This document shows, in pieces, positions 1 through 8,571 of a DNA stretch of 64,000 nt. A program made the translations under genes and the position numbers. Numbering within the stretch: the stretch's first letter is position 1; each line of letters begins with the position of its first letter. A model generated the notes under the pieces. The model saw only the letters and a program-made list of their open reading frames with translations. It was not told the origin of the DNA and searched no databases. This DNA is from SYIM01 sp964581825 (lineage in GTDB: Bacteria; Pseudomonadota; Gammaproteobacteria; Burkholderiales; Burkholderiaceae_E). The DNA lies in the NCBI GenBank assembly GCA_964581825.1, contig CAZORB010000002.1, forward strand, positions 1-64,000. The letters run 5' to 3'.

Positions 1-3
1 GTT

Positions 4-77
4 GCGGGTGTAGTTCAATGGCAGAACCTCAGCTTCCCAAGCTGATGACGTGGGTTCGATTCCCATCACCCGCTCCA
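4..77 (+). tRNA. tRNA-Gly (anticodon CCC), CCA encoded
   Basis: The cloverleaf can be folded by eye. The 7-bp acceptor stem pairs 4-10 with 67-73, the discriminator base is T74, and the 3' CCA is encoded at 75-77. The anticodon stem TCAGC/GCTGA encloses the 7-base loop TTCCCAA, giving anticodon CCC, which reads GGG glycine codons. The T loop carries the standard GGTTCGATTCC box. It stands alone, with the nearest gene on the opposite strand. Confidence 0.95.
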
Positions 78-117
78 GCCCACGCTCCCCCCGCAGCTTG
101 TCTCATCACAGCGCGAA

Positions 118-1008
118 TCAGCCGATGAGCGTGGTGGGATGAAACAGCGATTCCAGCGCGAAACGCTCCCGGATCAGTCCCTGTCGGTACACCATCTCGA
201 TTGCGTGCTCAAGATGCGGGCGCACCTTTGCGAGGCCCAGCGGGTGGGCCGGACGATCCGCATCTGACAAACCTTTGGCCGCACTCTGCGCGATCAGGTC
301 CATCATCGCTCGGGCGAAGTCAGGGTGCTGTTCGACCAGCGAACGCTTTAACGCAATCATGTGATTGATCTGAATGACCCCGTGTCGCTCGAACCAGCGC
401 TGGCTCTGCTCGGCTGGGTTCGCAAAGACCGGCTGGATGTGAGGCTTATCGGCAGGTGGGGCGGCCAGAACGGCAGCGTCAAGTTCTCCCGCCTCCAGCA
501 TCTGCAGCATGTCAGCCGACGGATCAGCCCGCTCAACCCAGGGCGGATCAACCCATTGCGCAACATGCCCCTCGTCAAAGGCAACCCAGCAGTTGTCATT
601 CGGTTCAATGCCGAAATCAGCCTGCAGCATGCCGCGGATCCAGGCGACGGTGGTCACGCTGTACGAGCGAACACCGATTCGTCTGCTGCGAAGGTCTTGC
701 GGACGAATAAGGCCGCGCCTGCTGTCAAACATGAGAAATGGATGTTGGTACCGGCTCACGATGACAGTGGGCAGCAGCACCAGTGGGATGCCTGCGTCGA
801 TGGCCTGAAGGAACGTGACGATTGCGAGTTCGGACACATCGAATTCGAGATTGCGAACCATGCGTTTGAACGCGGTATTCGGAACCTTGACATCGGCAAA
901 CTCGAACGCGTAGCGCGGCGAGGCAATGTGGCCGTTTCGAAAAGCATGCGTGATCGGATAGTCACCGATCATGGTCTTCAGGACGATGGGCATAGGTTGA
1001 TTGTTCAT
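118..1008 (-). CDS. 4,5-dihydroxyphthalate decarboxylase-like / periplasmic-binding-fold protein
   Basis: A protein of about 296 residues resembling the Pht5/4,5-dihydroxyphthalate decarboxylase family, which has the NMT1/THI5-type solute-binding fold. Recognition rests on the overall pattern: an early GDYPITHAFRNG segment, the EFADVKVPNTAFKRMVRN block and the SELAIVTFLQA block that are typical of this group. There is no convincing signal peptide, so a cytoplasmic enzyme or an atypical binding protein are both possible. I prefer the ATG at 1008; a TTG at 1035 would add nine residues and overlap the upstream gene by 8 bases. It is the last gene of a leftward set behind two Bug receptors, which suggests uptake and processing of an aromatic or dicarboxylic acid. 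The substrate is not determined. Confidence 0.6.
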   Translation of the reverse strand: MNNQPMPIVLKTMIGDYPITHAFRNGHIASPRYAFEFADVKVPNTAFKRMVRNLEFDVSELAIVTFLQAIDAGIPLVLLPTVIVSRYQHPFLMFDSRRGLIRPQDLRSRRIGVRSYSVTTVAWIRGMLQADFGIEPNDNCWVAFDEGHVAQWVDPPWVERADPSADMLQMLEAGELDAAVLAAPPADKPHIQPVFANPAEQSQRWFERHGVIQINHMIALKRSLVEQHPDFARAMMDLIAQSAAKGLSDADRPAHPLGLAKVRPHLEHAIEMVYRQGLIRERFALESLFHPTTLIG

Positions 1009-1027
1009 CGCAGGCAACCGGGCGCGC

Positions 1028-2032
1028 TTACTCAAGCTTCAGATTCAGCCGTCCAATAATGCCCGACCACCGCTGCAACTCTGCCTGCACCAGCTGGTCC
1101 GCTTGAGCGGGCGTGTTCTTCATGGTTTCCAGGCCAAGCTTGTCGAGTGCGCTGATGGTGTCGGGATCATCGAGCGAACGCTGCAGGAGCTCATTCAGAC
1201 GGCGAATGATGGGGGCGGGTGTTTTGCCGGGTGCAACCAAAATGTAGGTGGACTCAAACACATAACCGGGTACGCCCGATTCGGCGATTGTCGGCAGATG
1301 TTCCCATCCCTTCATCCGCTGCTCGCCGGTCACGGCCAACGCGATCAGCCGGTTATCTTTCAGCAAAGGCAAGGCAAGGGTAGGGCTTGCAAACGCAACT
1401 GGCACTCGGCCTTCCACGAGGTCTGGCACGCTGGCCGATACGCCCTTGTACGGGATGTGCTCGAGATCGACGCCTGCAAGGGCTTTGAACAGCTCGGCGC
1501 CCAGGTGCGGATTACTGGCCAGTCCCGCAGAGGAGAAGGAAATTTTTCCGGGAGCGGCTTTTGCGCGGTCGATGAGTTCTTTAACCGTTTTCACGCCAAG
1601 CGATGGCGCGACCACCAGGAAGTTAGAGCTGCGGCTGAATACGCCGATCGCCGACATGTCGGCAACCGTGTAGCCGGCGGTGTTAGGTCGCAGCATGGGG
1701 GCAAGCGCGTGCGCCAGGGTTCCATTAAGCACTAGCGTGTACCCGTCGGGTGCCGACCTTGCGGTAGCTGCCGTGCCGATTGCGCCGCCTGCACCGGCTC
1801 GGTTCTCGACCACTACGGGCTGCCCGCCCGTACCGGTCATGTGCTTGGCGATGGCGCGGGCCATCATGTCGGTGGGTCCGCCTGCGGTGTAGGGCACGAT
1901 CAGTGTGATGGGTCGAACGGGAAAATCCTGAGCGACGGTCTCGACAGGCGAGCCGGATAGCGTAAGCGCGGCGCCAGCCGTTAGGGCGGCGAACAGCGCG
2001 CGCCGGCGCAGCTTGTTGCATGAACGTTGCAT
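1028..2032 (-). CDS. Bug/TctC family periplasmic solute-binding protein
   Basis: A 334-residue tripartite tricarboxylate transporter receptor of the Bug family. A Sec signal peptide (basic start with LRRR, hydrophobic core, likely cleavage after VAQ near residue 35) is followed by the family opening FPVRPITLIVPYTAGGPTD. Bug proteins bind carboxylates or amides in the periplasm and hand them to TctAB-type permeases. No such permease is encoded here, which is the usual orphan situation in Burkholderiales. An AGGAGA Shine-Dalgarno sequence lies 5 bases before the ATG. It sits directly upstream of the Pht5-like gene and downstream of a second Bug gene with a 49-bp spacer, so co-transcription is likely. 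The ligand cannot be read from the sequence. Confidence 0.9.
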   Translation of the reverse strand: MQRSCNKLRRRALFAALTAGAALTLSGSPVETVAQDFPVRPITLIVPYTAGGPTDMMARAIAKHMTGTGGQPVVVENRAGAGGAIGTAATARSAPDGYTLVLNGTLAHALAPMLRPNTAGYTVADMSAIGVFSRSSNFLVVAPSLGVKTVKELIDRAKAAPGKISFSSAGLASNPHLGAELFKALAGVDLEHIPYKGVSASVPDLVEGRVPVAFASPTLALPLLKDNRLIALAVTGEQRMKGWEHLPTIAESGVPGYVFESTYILVAPGKTPAPIIRRLNELLQRSLDDPDTISALDKLGLETMKNTPAQADQLVQAELQRWSGIIGRLNLKLE

Positions 2033-2081
2033 GGTTGTCTCCTGAGTATCTGGTGAATTGTTGTGTGTCCGTTGCCAGGCG

Positions 2082-3077
2082 TTATGGCTCGGCCTTCATC
2101 CCCGTGGCTTTCACAATACGCGTGTATCGCTCCAGGGTTTGACCGAGCTGAGCCTGGGCCTCTCGCCCGTCCTGCAGGTTTGGGGTAAGGTCAAGCGAGA
2201 CCATCCGCTCTTTGAGCGCTGGCTCCGACAGCGCCTCGGTCAGTGCCGTCGCAAGCGTTCGTAGGATAGCGTCAGGCGTACGCGCCGGCGCTGCAACCAG
2301 ATACAGCGACTCCTGAGCGAGCGCCGGATAGCCCAGCTCGGCAACGGTAGGCAGATCGGGCAGAAGCGGTGAGCGTTGGTTGGCGGCGGTAGCGAGCGCC
2401 TGCAGCTTGCCGCCGCGAATATGCGGCAGCAGTCCCGGCGTACTGATGATGGCAGCATCGACCTCGCCTGCGACCAGCGCCGTGACCGCCGGCGCATTCC
2501 CACGGTAATGAATTGGGGTGGCCTGAACACCAGCAGCATCGGCCAGCACCGCAGCGGCCAGGTGCCCTGGGCTGCCTGGCCCGGCCGTCGAAAAATTAAG
2601 CGGACGGGAGCGGCCTCGCGCGATCAGCTCTGCGAGCGTCTTGACGCCAACCGAGGGATGCGCGGCAACCGTCAGGCCGCTGGTCCCAAGCATTGCAATC
2701 CAGCTGAAGTCGTCGATCCGTGCGCCCCCCTGGGGCCGCATCGCCCGGGCGATCGTAAATGGCGCATCGATACTCATCAATATCGTGTAGCCATCGGGCT
2801 GAGCGCGAGCAACTGCTGAGGCGCCAATCTCACCGGCTGCACCTGTCACGTTTTCCACGGCGAGCGGCTGCCCCAGACGATTCGACAGTTGTCCGGCCAC
2901 TTGCCGCGCGAGGATATCGAGCGGCCCACCGGCGGGAAAGTTCACGACGACGCGGATGGGGCGAGATGGCCATGCTGGCGCCTGCGCTCGAACAGGGGTT
3001 GATAGCCACGTAGCCGAGCTGACAGCGATCCCTGCAAGGGCCCGCCGGCGGCCTGGGGTGGTCGGGCGATGCTTCAT
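2082..3077 (-). CDS. Bug/TctC family periplasmic solute-binding protein
   Basis: The second Bug-family receptor, 331 residues, with a signal peptide (GRRRALAGIAVSSATWLS, likely cleavage after VRAQ near residue 32) and the family opening WPSRPIRVVVNFPAGGPLD. A QPDGYTILM segment near residue 110 is also characteristic. It is clearly diverged from the neighbouring Bug protein, so this is not a recent duplication. It is the first gene of the leftward three-gene set and diverges from pepN; the 117-bp gap between them would hold both promoters, but I see no convincing -35/-10 pair. A CAGGAG ribosome-binding site precedes the ATG. Confidence 0.9.
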   Translation of the reverse strand: MKHRPTTPGRRRALAGIAVSSATWLSTPVRAQAPAWPSRPIRVVVNFPAGGPLDILARQVAGQLSNRLGQPLAVENVTGAAGEIGASAVARAQPDGYTILMSIDAPFTIARAMRPQGGARIDDFSWIAMLGTSGLTVAAHPSVGVKTLAELIARGRSRPLNFSTAGPGSPGHLAAAVLADAAGVQATPIHYRGNAPAVTALVAGEVDAAIISTPGLLPHIRGGKLQALATAANQRSPLLPDLPTVAELGYPALAQESLYLVAAPARTPDAILRTLATALTEALSEPALKERMVSLDLTPNLQDGREAQAQLGQTLERYTRIVKATGMKAEP

Positions 3078-3194
3078 ACCGGGCGAACTCCTGGTTTGAA
3101 CATTGAGGTATGCGATCTTGACCCCGGGATGCGCAGGTGTCCAGCGCGGCGGTGCCTTGATGAAAGCCTAAAATGCCGTAACCCAGGAGAGCTC

Positions 3195-5825
3195 ATGATG
3201 CGTACCGATCAGGCAGTCACGATTCGCCGGTCTGACTACCGACCGCCAGCCTATCGGGTCGATTCGATCAAGCTGATCTTTGACCTCGATCCGAGCGCAA
3301 CGATCGTGCGGTCGCGGCTTCAGGTGCGCCGGGCAGATGGGGTCGACGCTGTCGCGCCGCTGCGTTTAGAGGGTGAGGCGCTGGAACTGCTCGAGGTGGC
3401 CATTGACGGCTCGCCGGTTGATCCACAGCGGTGGACGCATGCCAACAATCAGCTGGTGATTAACGCGGTGCCTGATCAGTTCGTGCTTGAGATCACCACC
3501 CGTTGTGCGCCCGACTCGAACACCACGCTAAGCGGCCTTTATGTGTCCAATGGAAACTTCTACACGCAGTGTGAAGCCGAAGGCTTCCGTCGTATTACGT
3601 TTTTTCCGGACCGCCCCGATGTGATGGCGCGGTACCGCGTCACGTTGCGGGCCGAGCGCGACCGCTGGCCCGTGCTGCTGTCTAACGGCAATCTGGTAGC
3701 CGAGGGCGACTGCGATGGCACACATGACGACGCAGGCCCTGCGCGTGCCGGTTGGCATTGGTGCACCTGGGAGGACCCGTTTCCGAAGCCCAGTTACCTA
3801 TTTGCGCTCGTGGCGGGACGACTTGTGGTGACCGAGTCAAGCTTTGTTCGCCGCTCGGGAAAGCCAGCGCTTTTGCAGGTGTGGGTTGAACCGGGTAACG
3901 AGCACAAGACCGAGCATGCGATGCGCTCGCTCGAACGCTCGATACGATGGGATGAAGAGCGCTACGGGCTGGAGCTCGATCTCGATCGCTTCATGATCGT
4001 TGCCACTGGCGATTTCAATATGGGTGCGATGGAGAACAAGGGTCTCAATATCTTCAACACCCGCTATGTATTCGCCCATCCGAAACTTGCTACCGACCAG
4101 GATTTTGCTGGTGTTGAATCGGTGGTGGCGCACGAATACTTTCACAACTGGACCGGTAATCGCGTGACCTGTCGCGACTGGTTCCAGCTTACCCTCAAAG
4201 AGGGCCTGACCGTCTTTCGCGATCAGGAATTTTCCGCCGACATGATGGCCGCGCAGTGCGCGGGTGAATCGGCAGCCGCGAGCGCTCGCGCAGTCAAGCG
4301 GATCAACGATGTTCGGGTCCTCCGAACCTCACAGTTTCCTGAAGATGCTGGTCCGATGTCGCATCCGATTCGCCCGGACGCCTATCAGGAGATCAATAAC
4401 TTCTACACGCTCACGGTCTACGAGAAAGGCGCGGAAGTCATTCGGATGCTGCAGACGCTTGCCGGGCGCGAAGGATTCCGCAAAGGCATGGACCTGTACT
4501 TCGCCCGACATGATGGTCAGGCCGTCACCTGTGACGACTTCGTGGCGGCGATCGCTGACGCCAACACACTGGATCTGACCCAGTTCTCGCGCTGGTACTC
4601 CCAGGCGGGCACCCCGCGTGTCGCGGTGTCGGTCAGCGTCGATACAGCGGCGCGCATTTGCGAGCTGCGCGTGAGTCAGCGAACACCGGCAACGCCAGGC
4701 CAGCCCGACAAGCTGCCCTTGCATATTCCGTTTGCGATGGGCCTGCTGGACAGTCATGGCGCGGCGCTTGCGCTGATACCGGCTGACGCGTCGACGAAGG
4801 CGCTGATCCGATCCAATGATGCGGGCACTGCGCTGATCGAGTTACGAGAGGCGACCCACGTTCTGCGGTTTGCCAACATTGGNNNNNNNNNNNNNNNNNN
4901 NNNNNNNNNNNNNNNNNNNNNNNNNNNNNNNNNNNNNNNNNNNNNNNNNNNNNNNNNNNNNNNNNNNNNNNNNNNNNNNNNNCTCGACGACCCCGCGCTC
5001 GACCCGGCGTTTGTCGATGCGATGGTCAGCCTGCCAGCCGAAACCTTCATTGCCGAGCAGCTCGATCGGGTCGAGCCGCAGCGGCTACGGGATGCACGGC
5101 TGGCGGTGCGCGCGGAGGTCGCGAACCGTCTCCAGCCCCGCTGGTCGACGCTGTATCAGCAGTTAAATGACGGCAAGCCCTGGACGGTTGATCTGGCGGC
5201 CGCGGGCCGACGTGCGCTGAAGAACGCAGCGCTGGGATGGTGGGTTGAAACAGGTTCGGCGGATGCGGTAGCGGCGGCGGTTGAGCAGTTCGCGCGCACA
5301 GACAACATGACCGATCGTTCCGCAGCGCTGGCCGCGCTGATTCGCGCGGGTGGTGAGCGTCGCGATCAAGCCCTTGCCGCATTTGAGCGCGAATTTGCCG
5401 ATGAGCCGCTTGCGCTCGACAAATGGTTCTCGATGCAGGCAACAGCGGTACGCCTGCCAGGTGAGTTGCCCGTGCTGGACCAGGTCCGGCGCCTCATGAC
5501 GCACTCAGCCTTTTCGATTCGAAACCCGAACAAGGTGCGCGCGCTGATCACCGCGTTTTGCACGGGCAATCTGGCTGAGTTTCACCGTGCGGACGGTGAG
5601 GGCTATAACTTCTGGGCGGAGCAGGTTGTCGCGCTGAATTCGCTCAATCCGCAGATTGCCGCCAGGCTGGCGCGCGCGTTGGATCGCTGGCCGCGCTACG
5701 ACACCGTGCGTGCGTCAAAAATGCGCGACGCGCTGGCTCGGGTGGCCTCACATCCTGGCCTGTCGCCCGATGTGGCCGAAATCGTCACCAAGGCCCTTGC
5801 CGCTGAGGCCAGGCCGGAGGCCTGA
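3195..5825 (+). CDS. pepN: aminopeptidase N (M1 family), interrupted by an assembly gap
   Basis: A zinc metallo-aminopeptidase that removes N-terminal residues from peptides in the cytoplasm. The M1 hallmarks are present: the GAMEN exopeptidase motif (NMGAMENKG), the zinc motif HEYFH at residues 313-317 and the third ligand Glu336 in LKEGLT, 18 residues after HExxH. The C-terminal helical domain follows the DUF3458-type region. AGGAGA at 3185-3190 supports the ATG at 3195 or the adjacent ATG at 3198; the reading frame continues upstream to 3069, but without family similarity. The 100 N at 4883-4982 fall between the DUF3458 beta-domain and the C-terminal helices. From memory of E. coli PepN, about 80 residues are expected there, against the 34 the placeholder allows, so the true gap is probably nearer 240 bases. 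Confidence 0.95.
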   Translation: MMRTDQAVTIRRSDYRPPAYRVDSIKLIFDLDPSATIVRSRLQVRRADGVDAVAPLRLEGEALELLEVAIDGSPVDPQRWTHANNQLVINAVPDQFVLEITTRCAPDSNTTLSGLYVSNGNFYTQCEAEGFRRITFFPDRPDVMARYRVTLRAERDRWPVLLSNGNLVAEGDCDGTHDDAGPARAGWHWCTWEDPFPKPSYLFALVAGRLVVTESSFVRRSGKPALLQVWVEPGNEHKTEHAMRSLERSIRWDEERYGLELDLDRFMIVATGDFNMGAMENKGLNIFNTRYVFAHPKLATDQDFAGVESVVAHEYFHNWTGNRVTCRDWFQLTLKEGLTVFRDQEFSADMMAAQCAGESAAASARAVKRINDVRVLRTSQFPEDAGPMSHPIRPDAYQEINNFYTLTVYEKGAEVIRMLQTLAGREGFRKGMDLYFARHDGQAVTCDDFVAAIADANTLDLTQFSRWYSQAGTPRVAVSVSVDTAARICELRVSQRTPATPGQPDKLPLHIPFAMGLLDSHGAALALIPADASTKALIRSNDAGTALIELREATHVLRFANIXXXXXXXXXXXXXXXXXXXXXXXXXXXXXXXXXXLDDPALDPAFVDAMVSLPAETFIAEQLDRVEPQRLRDARLAVRAEVANRLQPRWSTLYQQLNDGKPWTVDLAAAGRRALKNAALGWWVETGSADAVAAAVEQFARTDNMTDRSAALAALIRAGGERRDQALAAFEREFADEPLALDKWFSMQATAVRLPGELPVLDQVRRLMTHSAFSIRNPNKVRALITAFCTGNLAEFHRADGEGYNFWAEQVVALNSLNPQIAARLARALDRWPRYDTVRASKMRDALARVASHPGLSPDVAEIVTKALAAEARPEA
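4883..4982. other. assembly gap (100 N) inside pepN
   Basis: A run of exactly 100 N, a conventional unknown-length placeholder. The frame appears continuous across it only by arithmetic, so the true length is undetermined. Confidence 0.98.
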
Positions 5826-5883
5826 TGGGCGGCTGTCTCGATACAATTCGCGGCAGTGCGGTTTCCCCTTTCCCGGAGTCACG

Positions 5884-6894
5884 ATGGACCGTGTCACGCT
5901 TAGTCAGTATCTGATCAGCTGCGATCGCCGCCGGTCGCTCGCACCCGAGCCACTGCGGCGCGTGCTGGAGAGTTGTGCGCAGGCCTGTGCAGGAATCGCG
6001 GCGAGCATCGCGCGCGGCGCGCTCGGCGATGTGCTCGGCTCTGCGGGCAGTGCCAACGTGCAGGGCGAGACGCAGCAGAAGCTCGATGTCATCGCCAACG
6101 ACAGGATGCTGTCGGCGAATGCGTGGGGAGGGGCGCTTGCTGCGATGGCCTCCGAGGAAATGGACGATCCGTGGCCGATTCCGGATGGCGAGCCGCGCGG
6201 CGACTACTTGCTGCTCTTCGATCCGCTCGATGGCTCGTCGAATATCGATGTGAATGTCTCGATCGGCACGATTTTTTCGGTACTGCCAGCGCCCGCTTCG
6301 GCGCAACAAGGGGATGTTGGTGCGCAGGCGTTCCTGCAGCCCGGGCGCAATCAGGTGGCAGCCGGCTATGTCGTTTACGGACCGTCTACCGTGATGGTGC
6401 TCACGGTAGGGGATGGCGCGGCGGCATTTACGCTTGACCGCGAGTCGGGCACCTGGTGGTTGGTGCGCGATCGGATCCAGGTGCCAGCGCAGACGCGTGA
6501 GTTCGCCATCAACGCATCCAATGCCAGGCACTGGGAGTCGCCAGTCAAGCGCTACATCGATGAACTGCTGGCTGGGCGTGAGGGCCCGCGCGGTCAAGAC
6601 TTCAACATGCGCTGGATCGCGTCAATGGTGGCTGATGTTCATCGGATCATGACGCGCGGTGGCATCTTCATGTACCCGCGCGATCGACGCGAGCCTGACA
6701 AGCCGGGCAAGCTTCGGCTGATGTACGAAGCCAATCCCATGGCACTTCTCATCGAGCAGGCTGGTGGCGCAGCCACCAACGGGCATCAGCCCATTCTCGA
6801 TATCGTGCCGGCGAAGCTGCATGAACGTGTGTCGGTCATATTGGGCTCGCGGGATGAGGTCGAACGCGTTACCCGCTACCACCGCGGTGACTGA
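5884..6894 (+). CDS. fbp: fructose-1,6-bisphosphatase class 1
   Basis: A 336-residue gluconeogenic or Calvin-cycle phosphatase converting fructose-1,6-bisphosphate to fructose-6-phosphate. The metal-binding signature FDPLDGSSNIDVN is intact, as are the N-terminal class 1 pattern MDRVTLSQYL and the substrate-binding stretch around LRLMYEANPMALLIEQAGG. GGAG 6 bases upstream supports the ATG at 5884; the frame is open further upstream only as the shadow of pepN. The 3' end overlaps the convergent GNAT gene by 26 bases. Together with pyruvate carboxylase and malate synthase G in this window, it indicates growth on organic acids. No RuBisCO or phosphoribulokinase is present to suggest a Calvin-cycle role. 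Confidence 0.95.
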   Translation: MDRVTLSQYLISCDRRRSLAPEPLRRVLESCAQACAGIAASIARGALGDVLGSAGSANVQGETQQKLDVIANDRMLSANAWGGALAAMASEEMDDPWPIPDGEPRGDYLLLFDPLDGSSNIDVNVSIGTIFSVLPAPASAQQGDVGAQAFLQPGRNQVAAGYVVYGPSTVMVLTVGDGAAAFTLDRESGTWWLVRDRIQVPAQTREFAINASNARHWESPVKRYIDELLAGREGPRGQDFNMRWIASMVADVHRIMTRGGIFMYPRDRREPDKPGKLRLMYEANPMALLIEQAGGAATNGHQPILDIVPAKLHERVSVILGSRDEVERVTRYHRGD

Positions 6895-7501
6895 CCACAT
6901 GGGCCTCACGCGACAGCTCGAGGCGTAGCAGCGAGGCGCGCGCGTCGTTCGGATCGGCTCGAACCGTAAAGCCCAGGCATCGCGCCAAGTCGAGCATGCG
7001 GGTGTTTTCGCTAAGCGCTTCGCCCTGGATCACACCGACTCCCCGTTGCCTGGCAAGCGCGATCAACTCGGCAAGTAGCCATCTGCCCAACCCTGCGCCC
7101 TGCCACGCGTCGGCGACTGTCACGGCGAACTCAACCACAGTCGCCCCAGAGGATGCGACTGAGGCGCTGTCGCCATGGCTGCCAGCCGCACTGGCGCGCA
7201 GGCAGCGAGCGGTCCCCGCGATCGGCGTATCAGCCGAATCGCGAGCCAACGCAATCACAGCAAAATCCATCGGATCGCTGCTTGCAGTAAAGCGCTGCAA
7301 CTGCGCTGGGCTCAGCTGGTGCACCGCTGCGAAAAAGCGCTGATGCGCGGATTCCTCGGACAGTCCGCGCACGAATCGTTGCAGCCGATCGGCGTCCGCT
7401 GGGCTGATCAGTCGGATCAGGCAGGAACGCCCGTCACGCAGGCGCACGGTTTTTGGCAGGGGGGTGGTGGCGGAATCAGGCTCAGCTTGATGGACGGTCA
7501 T
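6869..7501 (-). CDS. GNAT family N-acetyltransferase
   Basis: A 210-residue acetyl-CoA-dependent acyltransferase. The acetyl-CoA pyrophosphate-binding motif A is visible as VTVADAWQGAGLGRWLLAEL (Q/RxxGxG/A type), and motif B as the following NTRMLDLARCLGF. The N-terminal half (VRLRDGRSCLIRLISPADADRLQRF) resembles the GNAT domain fused to acyl-CoA synthetase-like proteins (Pat type), but no synthetase domain is present here. It lies 28 bp downstream of a histone-deacetylase-like gene on the same strand, an arrangement reminiscent of acuA/acuC of Bacillus. The substrate is unknown; a lysine acetyltransferase is an inference from that neighbour. Its 3' end overlaps fbp. Confidence 0.8.
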   Translation of the reverse strand: MTVHQAEPDSATTPLPKTVRLRDGRSCLIRLISPADADRLQRFVRGLSEESAHQRFFAAVHQLSPAQLQRFTASSDPMDFAVIALARDSADTPIAGTARCLRASAAGSHGDSASVASSGATVVEFAVTVADAWQGAGLGRWLLAELIALARQRGVGVIQGEALSENTRMLDLARCLGFTVRADPNDARASLLRLELSREAHVVSHRGGSG

Positions 7502-7529
7502 GATCGCAGCGTCAGCCAGACTGTACGGC

Positions 7530-8453
7530 TTACAGCTCCATCAGCTCGCGAACATGGCGCTCAACCGATCGCGCAAGCGCTTCAATCGCATAGCCGCCCT
7601 CCAGCATTGAGACGATACGCCCTGCCGCATAGCGATTGGCGATCGCAACCAGCTCTCGCGTGACCCAGGCATAGTCGTCGTCGCGCCAACGCAGCTGGCT
7701 GATGTCGTCTTCCCGATGGGCATCAAACCCGGCTGAAATGAACAGAACCTGAGGCTGGAAGCGCTCAAGCGCGGGTCGCCAGCGATCGAGCACCGCCGTG
7801 CGAAGTGCGGTGCCGTCGGTGTACGGGGCAAGCGGCACGCTGACCAGATTGTCCGCGCTGGGGTTTTCGCCACTGTAAGGGTAAAGCGGCGACTGAAAGG
7901 TTGAGAGCATCAGGACGCGCTCATCGCCCGCCACAATATCTTCGCTGCCGTTGCCGTGGTGAACGTCGAAATCGATCAGTGCAACGCGTTCGTACCCCAG
8001 TGCGTCGAGTGCGTGCCGTATACCCACCACCACATTGTTGAAGAAACAAAAGCCCATGGCTGCTGCGCGCGTCGCATGGTGGCCCGGTGGGCGAACGTTG
8101 CAGAACACCCGCGTGGCACTACCCGAATGGATGAGTTCGGTGGCGAGAACTGCCGCACCTGCTGCATGCAGCGCAGCACTCCAGCTGTGAGCGTTCATGC
8201 TGGTGTCGGGGTCGATTGCCGCATAGCCGCGAGCAGGCGCTTTGGCCTGTATCTCGAGCACATGCGCACGGGTGTGGGCGCGACTCAGTTGCTCGATGGT
8301 CGCGGCCGGCGCCTCATAGGATGCAGCGAAGTCGAGCAGCCCTTCGATTCGCAGGCGCTCGTGAATGGCAGTAACTCGGTCCGGGCACTCCGGATGGTGG
8401 GGCCCCATCTCGTGGCGAACGCAGTCGGGGTGCGTAATGTAGGCGAATCGCAT
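7530..8453 (-). CDS. histone deacetylase family protein (acetyl-lysine or acetylpolyamine deacetylase-like)
   Basis: A 307-residue zinc amidohydrolase of the arginase/deacetylase fold. The catalytic His-His pair is in RPPGHHA (His125, His126). The zinc ligands are Asp163 and His165 in DFDVHHGNG and Asp244 in SAGFDAHREDD, and the oxyanion-hole Tyr is in LEGGYAI near residue 290. All key residues are intact, so it should be active. Bacterial relatives act on acetylpolyamines, acetylated acetyl-CoA synthetase (AcuC) or other small amides. It probably forms a two-gene unit with the GNAT gene downstream. No Shine-Dalgarno sequence is obvious before its ATG. Confidence 0.9.
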   Translation of the reverse strand: MRFAYITHPDCVRHEMGPHHPECPDRVTAIHERLRIEGLLDFAASYEAPAATIEQLSRAHTRAHVLEIQAKAPARGYAAIDPDTSMNAHSWSAALHAAGAAVLATELIHSGSATRVFCNVRPPGHHATRAAAMGFCFFNNVVVGIRHALDALGYERVALIDFDVHHGNGSEDIVAGDERVLMLSTFQSPLYPYSGENPSADNLVSVPLAPYTDGTALRTAVLDRWRPALERFQPQVLFISAGFDAHREDDISQLRWRDDDYAWVTRELVAIANRYAAGRIVSMLEGGYAIEALARSVERHVRELMEL

Positions 8454-8571
8454 CGTGTCGTTTCGGCGGGCGCTCTGGCTGCAAATTCAGCGATGAGAGT
8501 TTACAGGCGTGAAACCGTGCGCCTATCATCTGGTGCATAACGACCTTGACACAAGGCGGGGAGGGCGTGGC

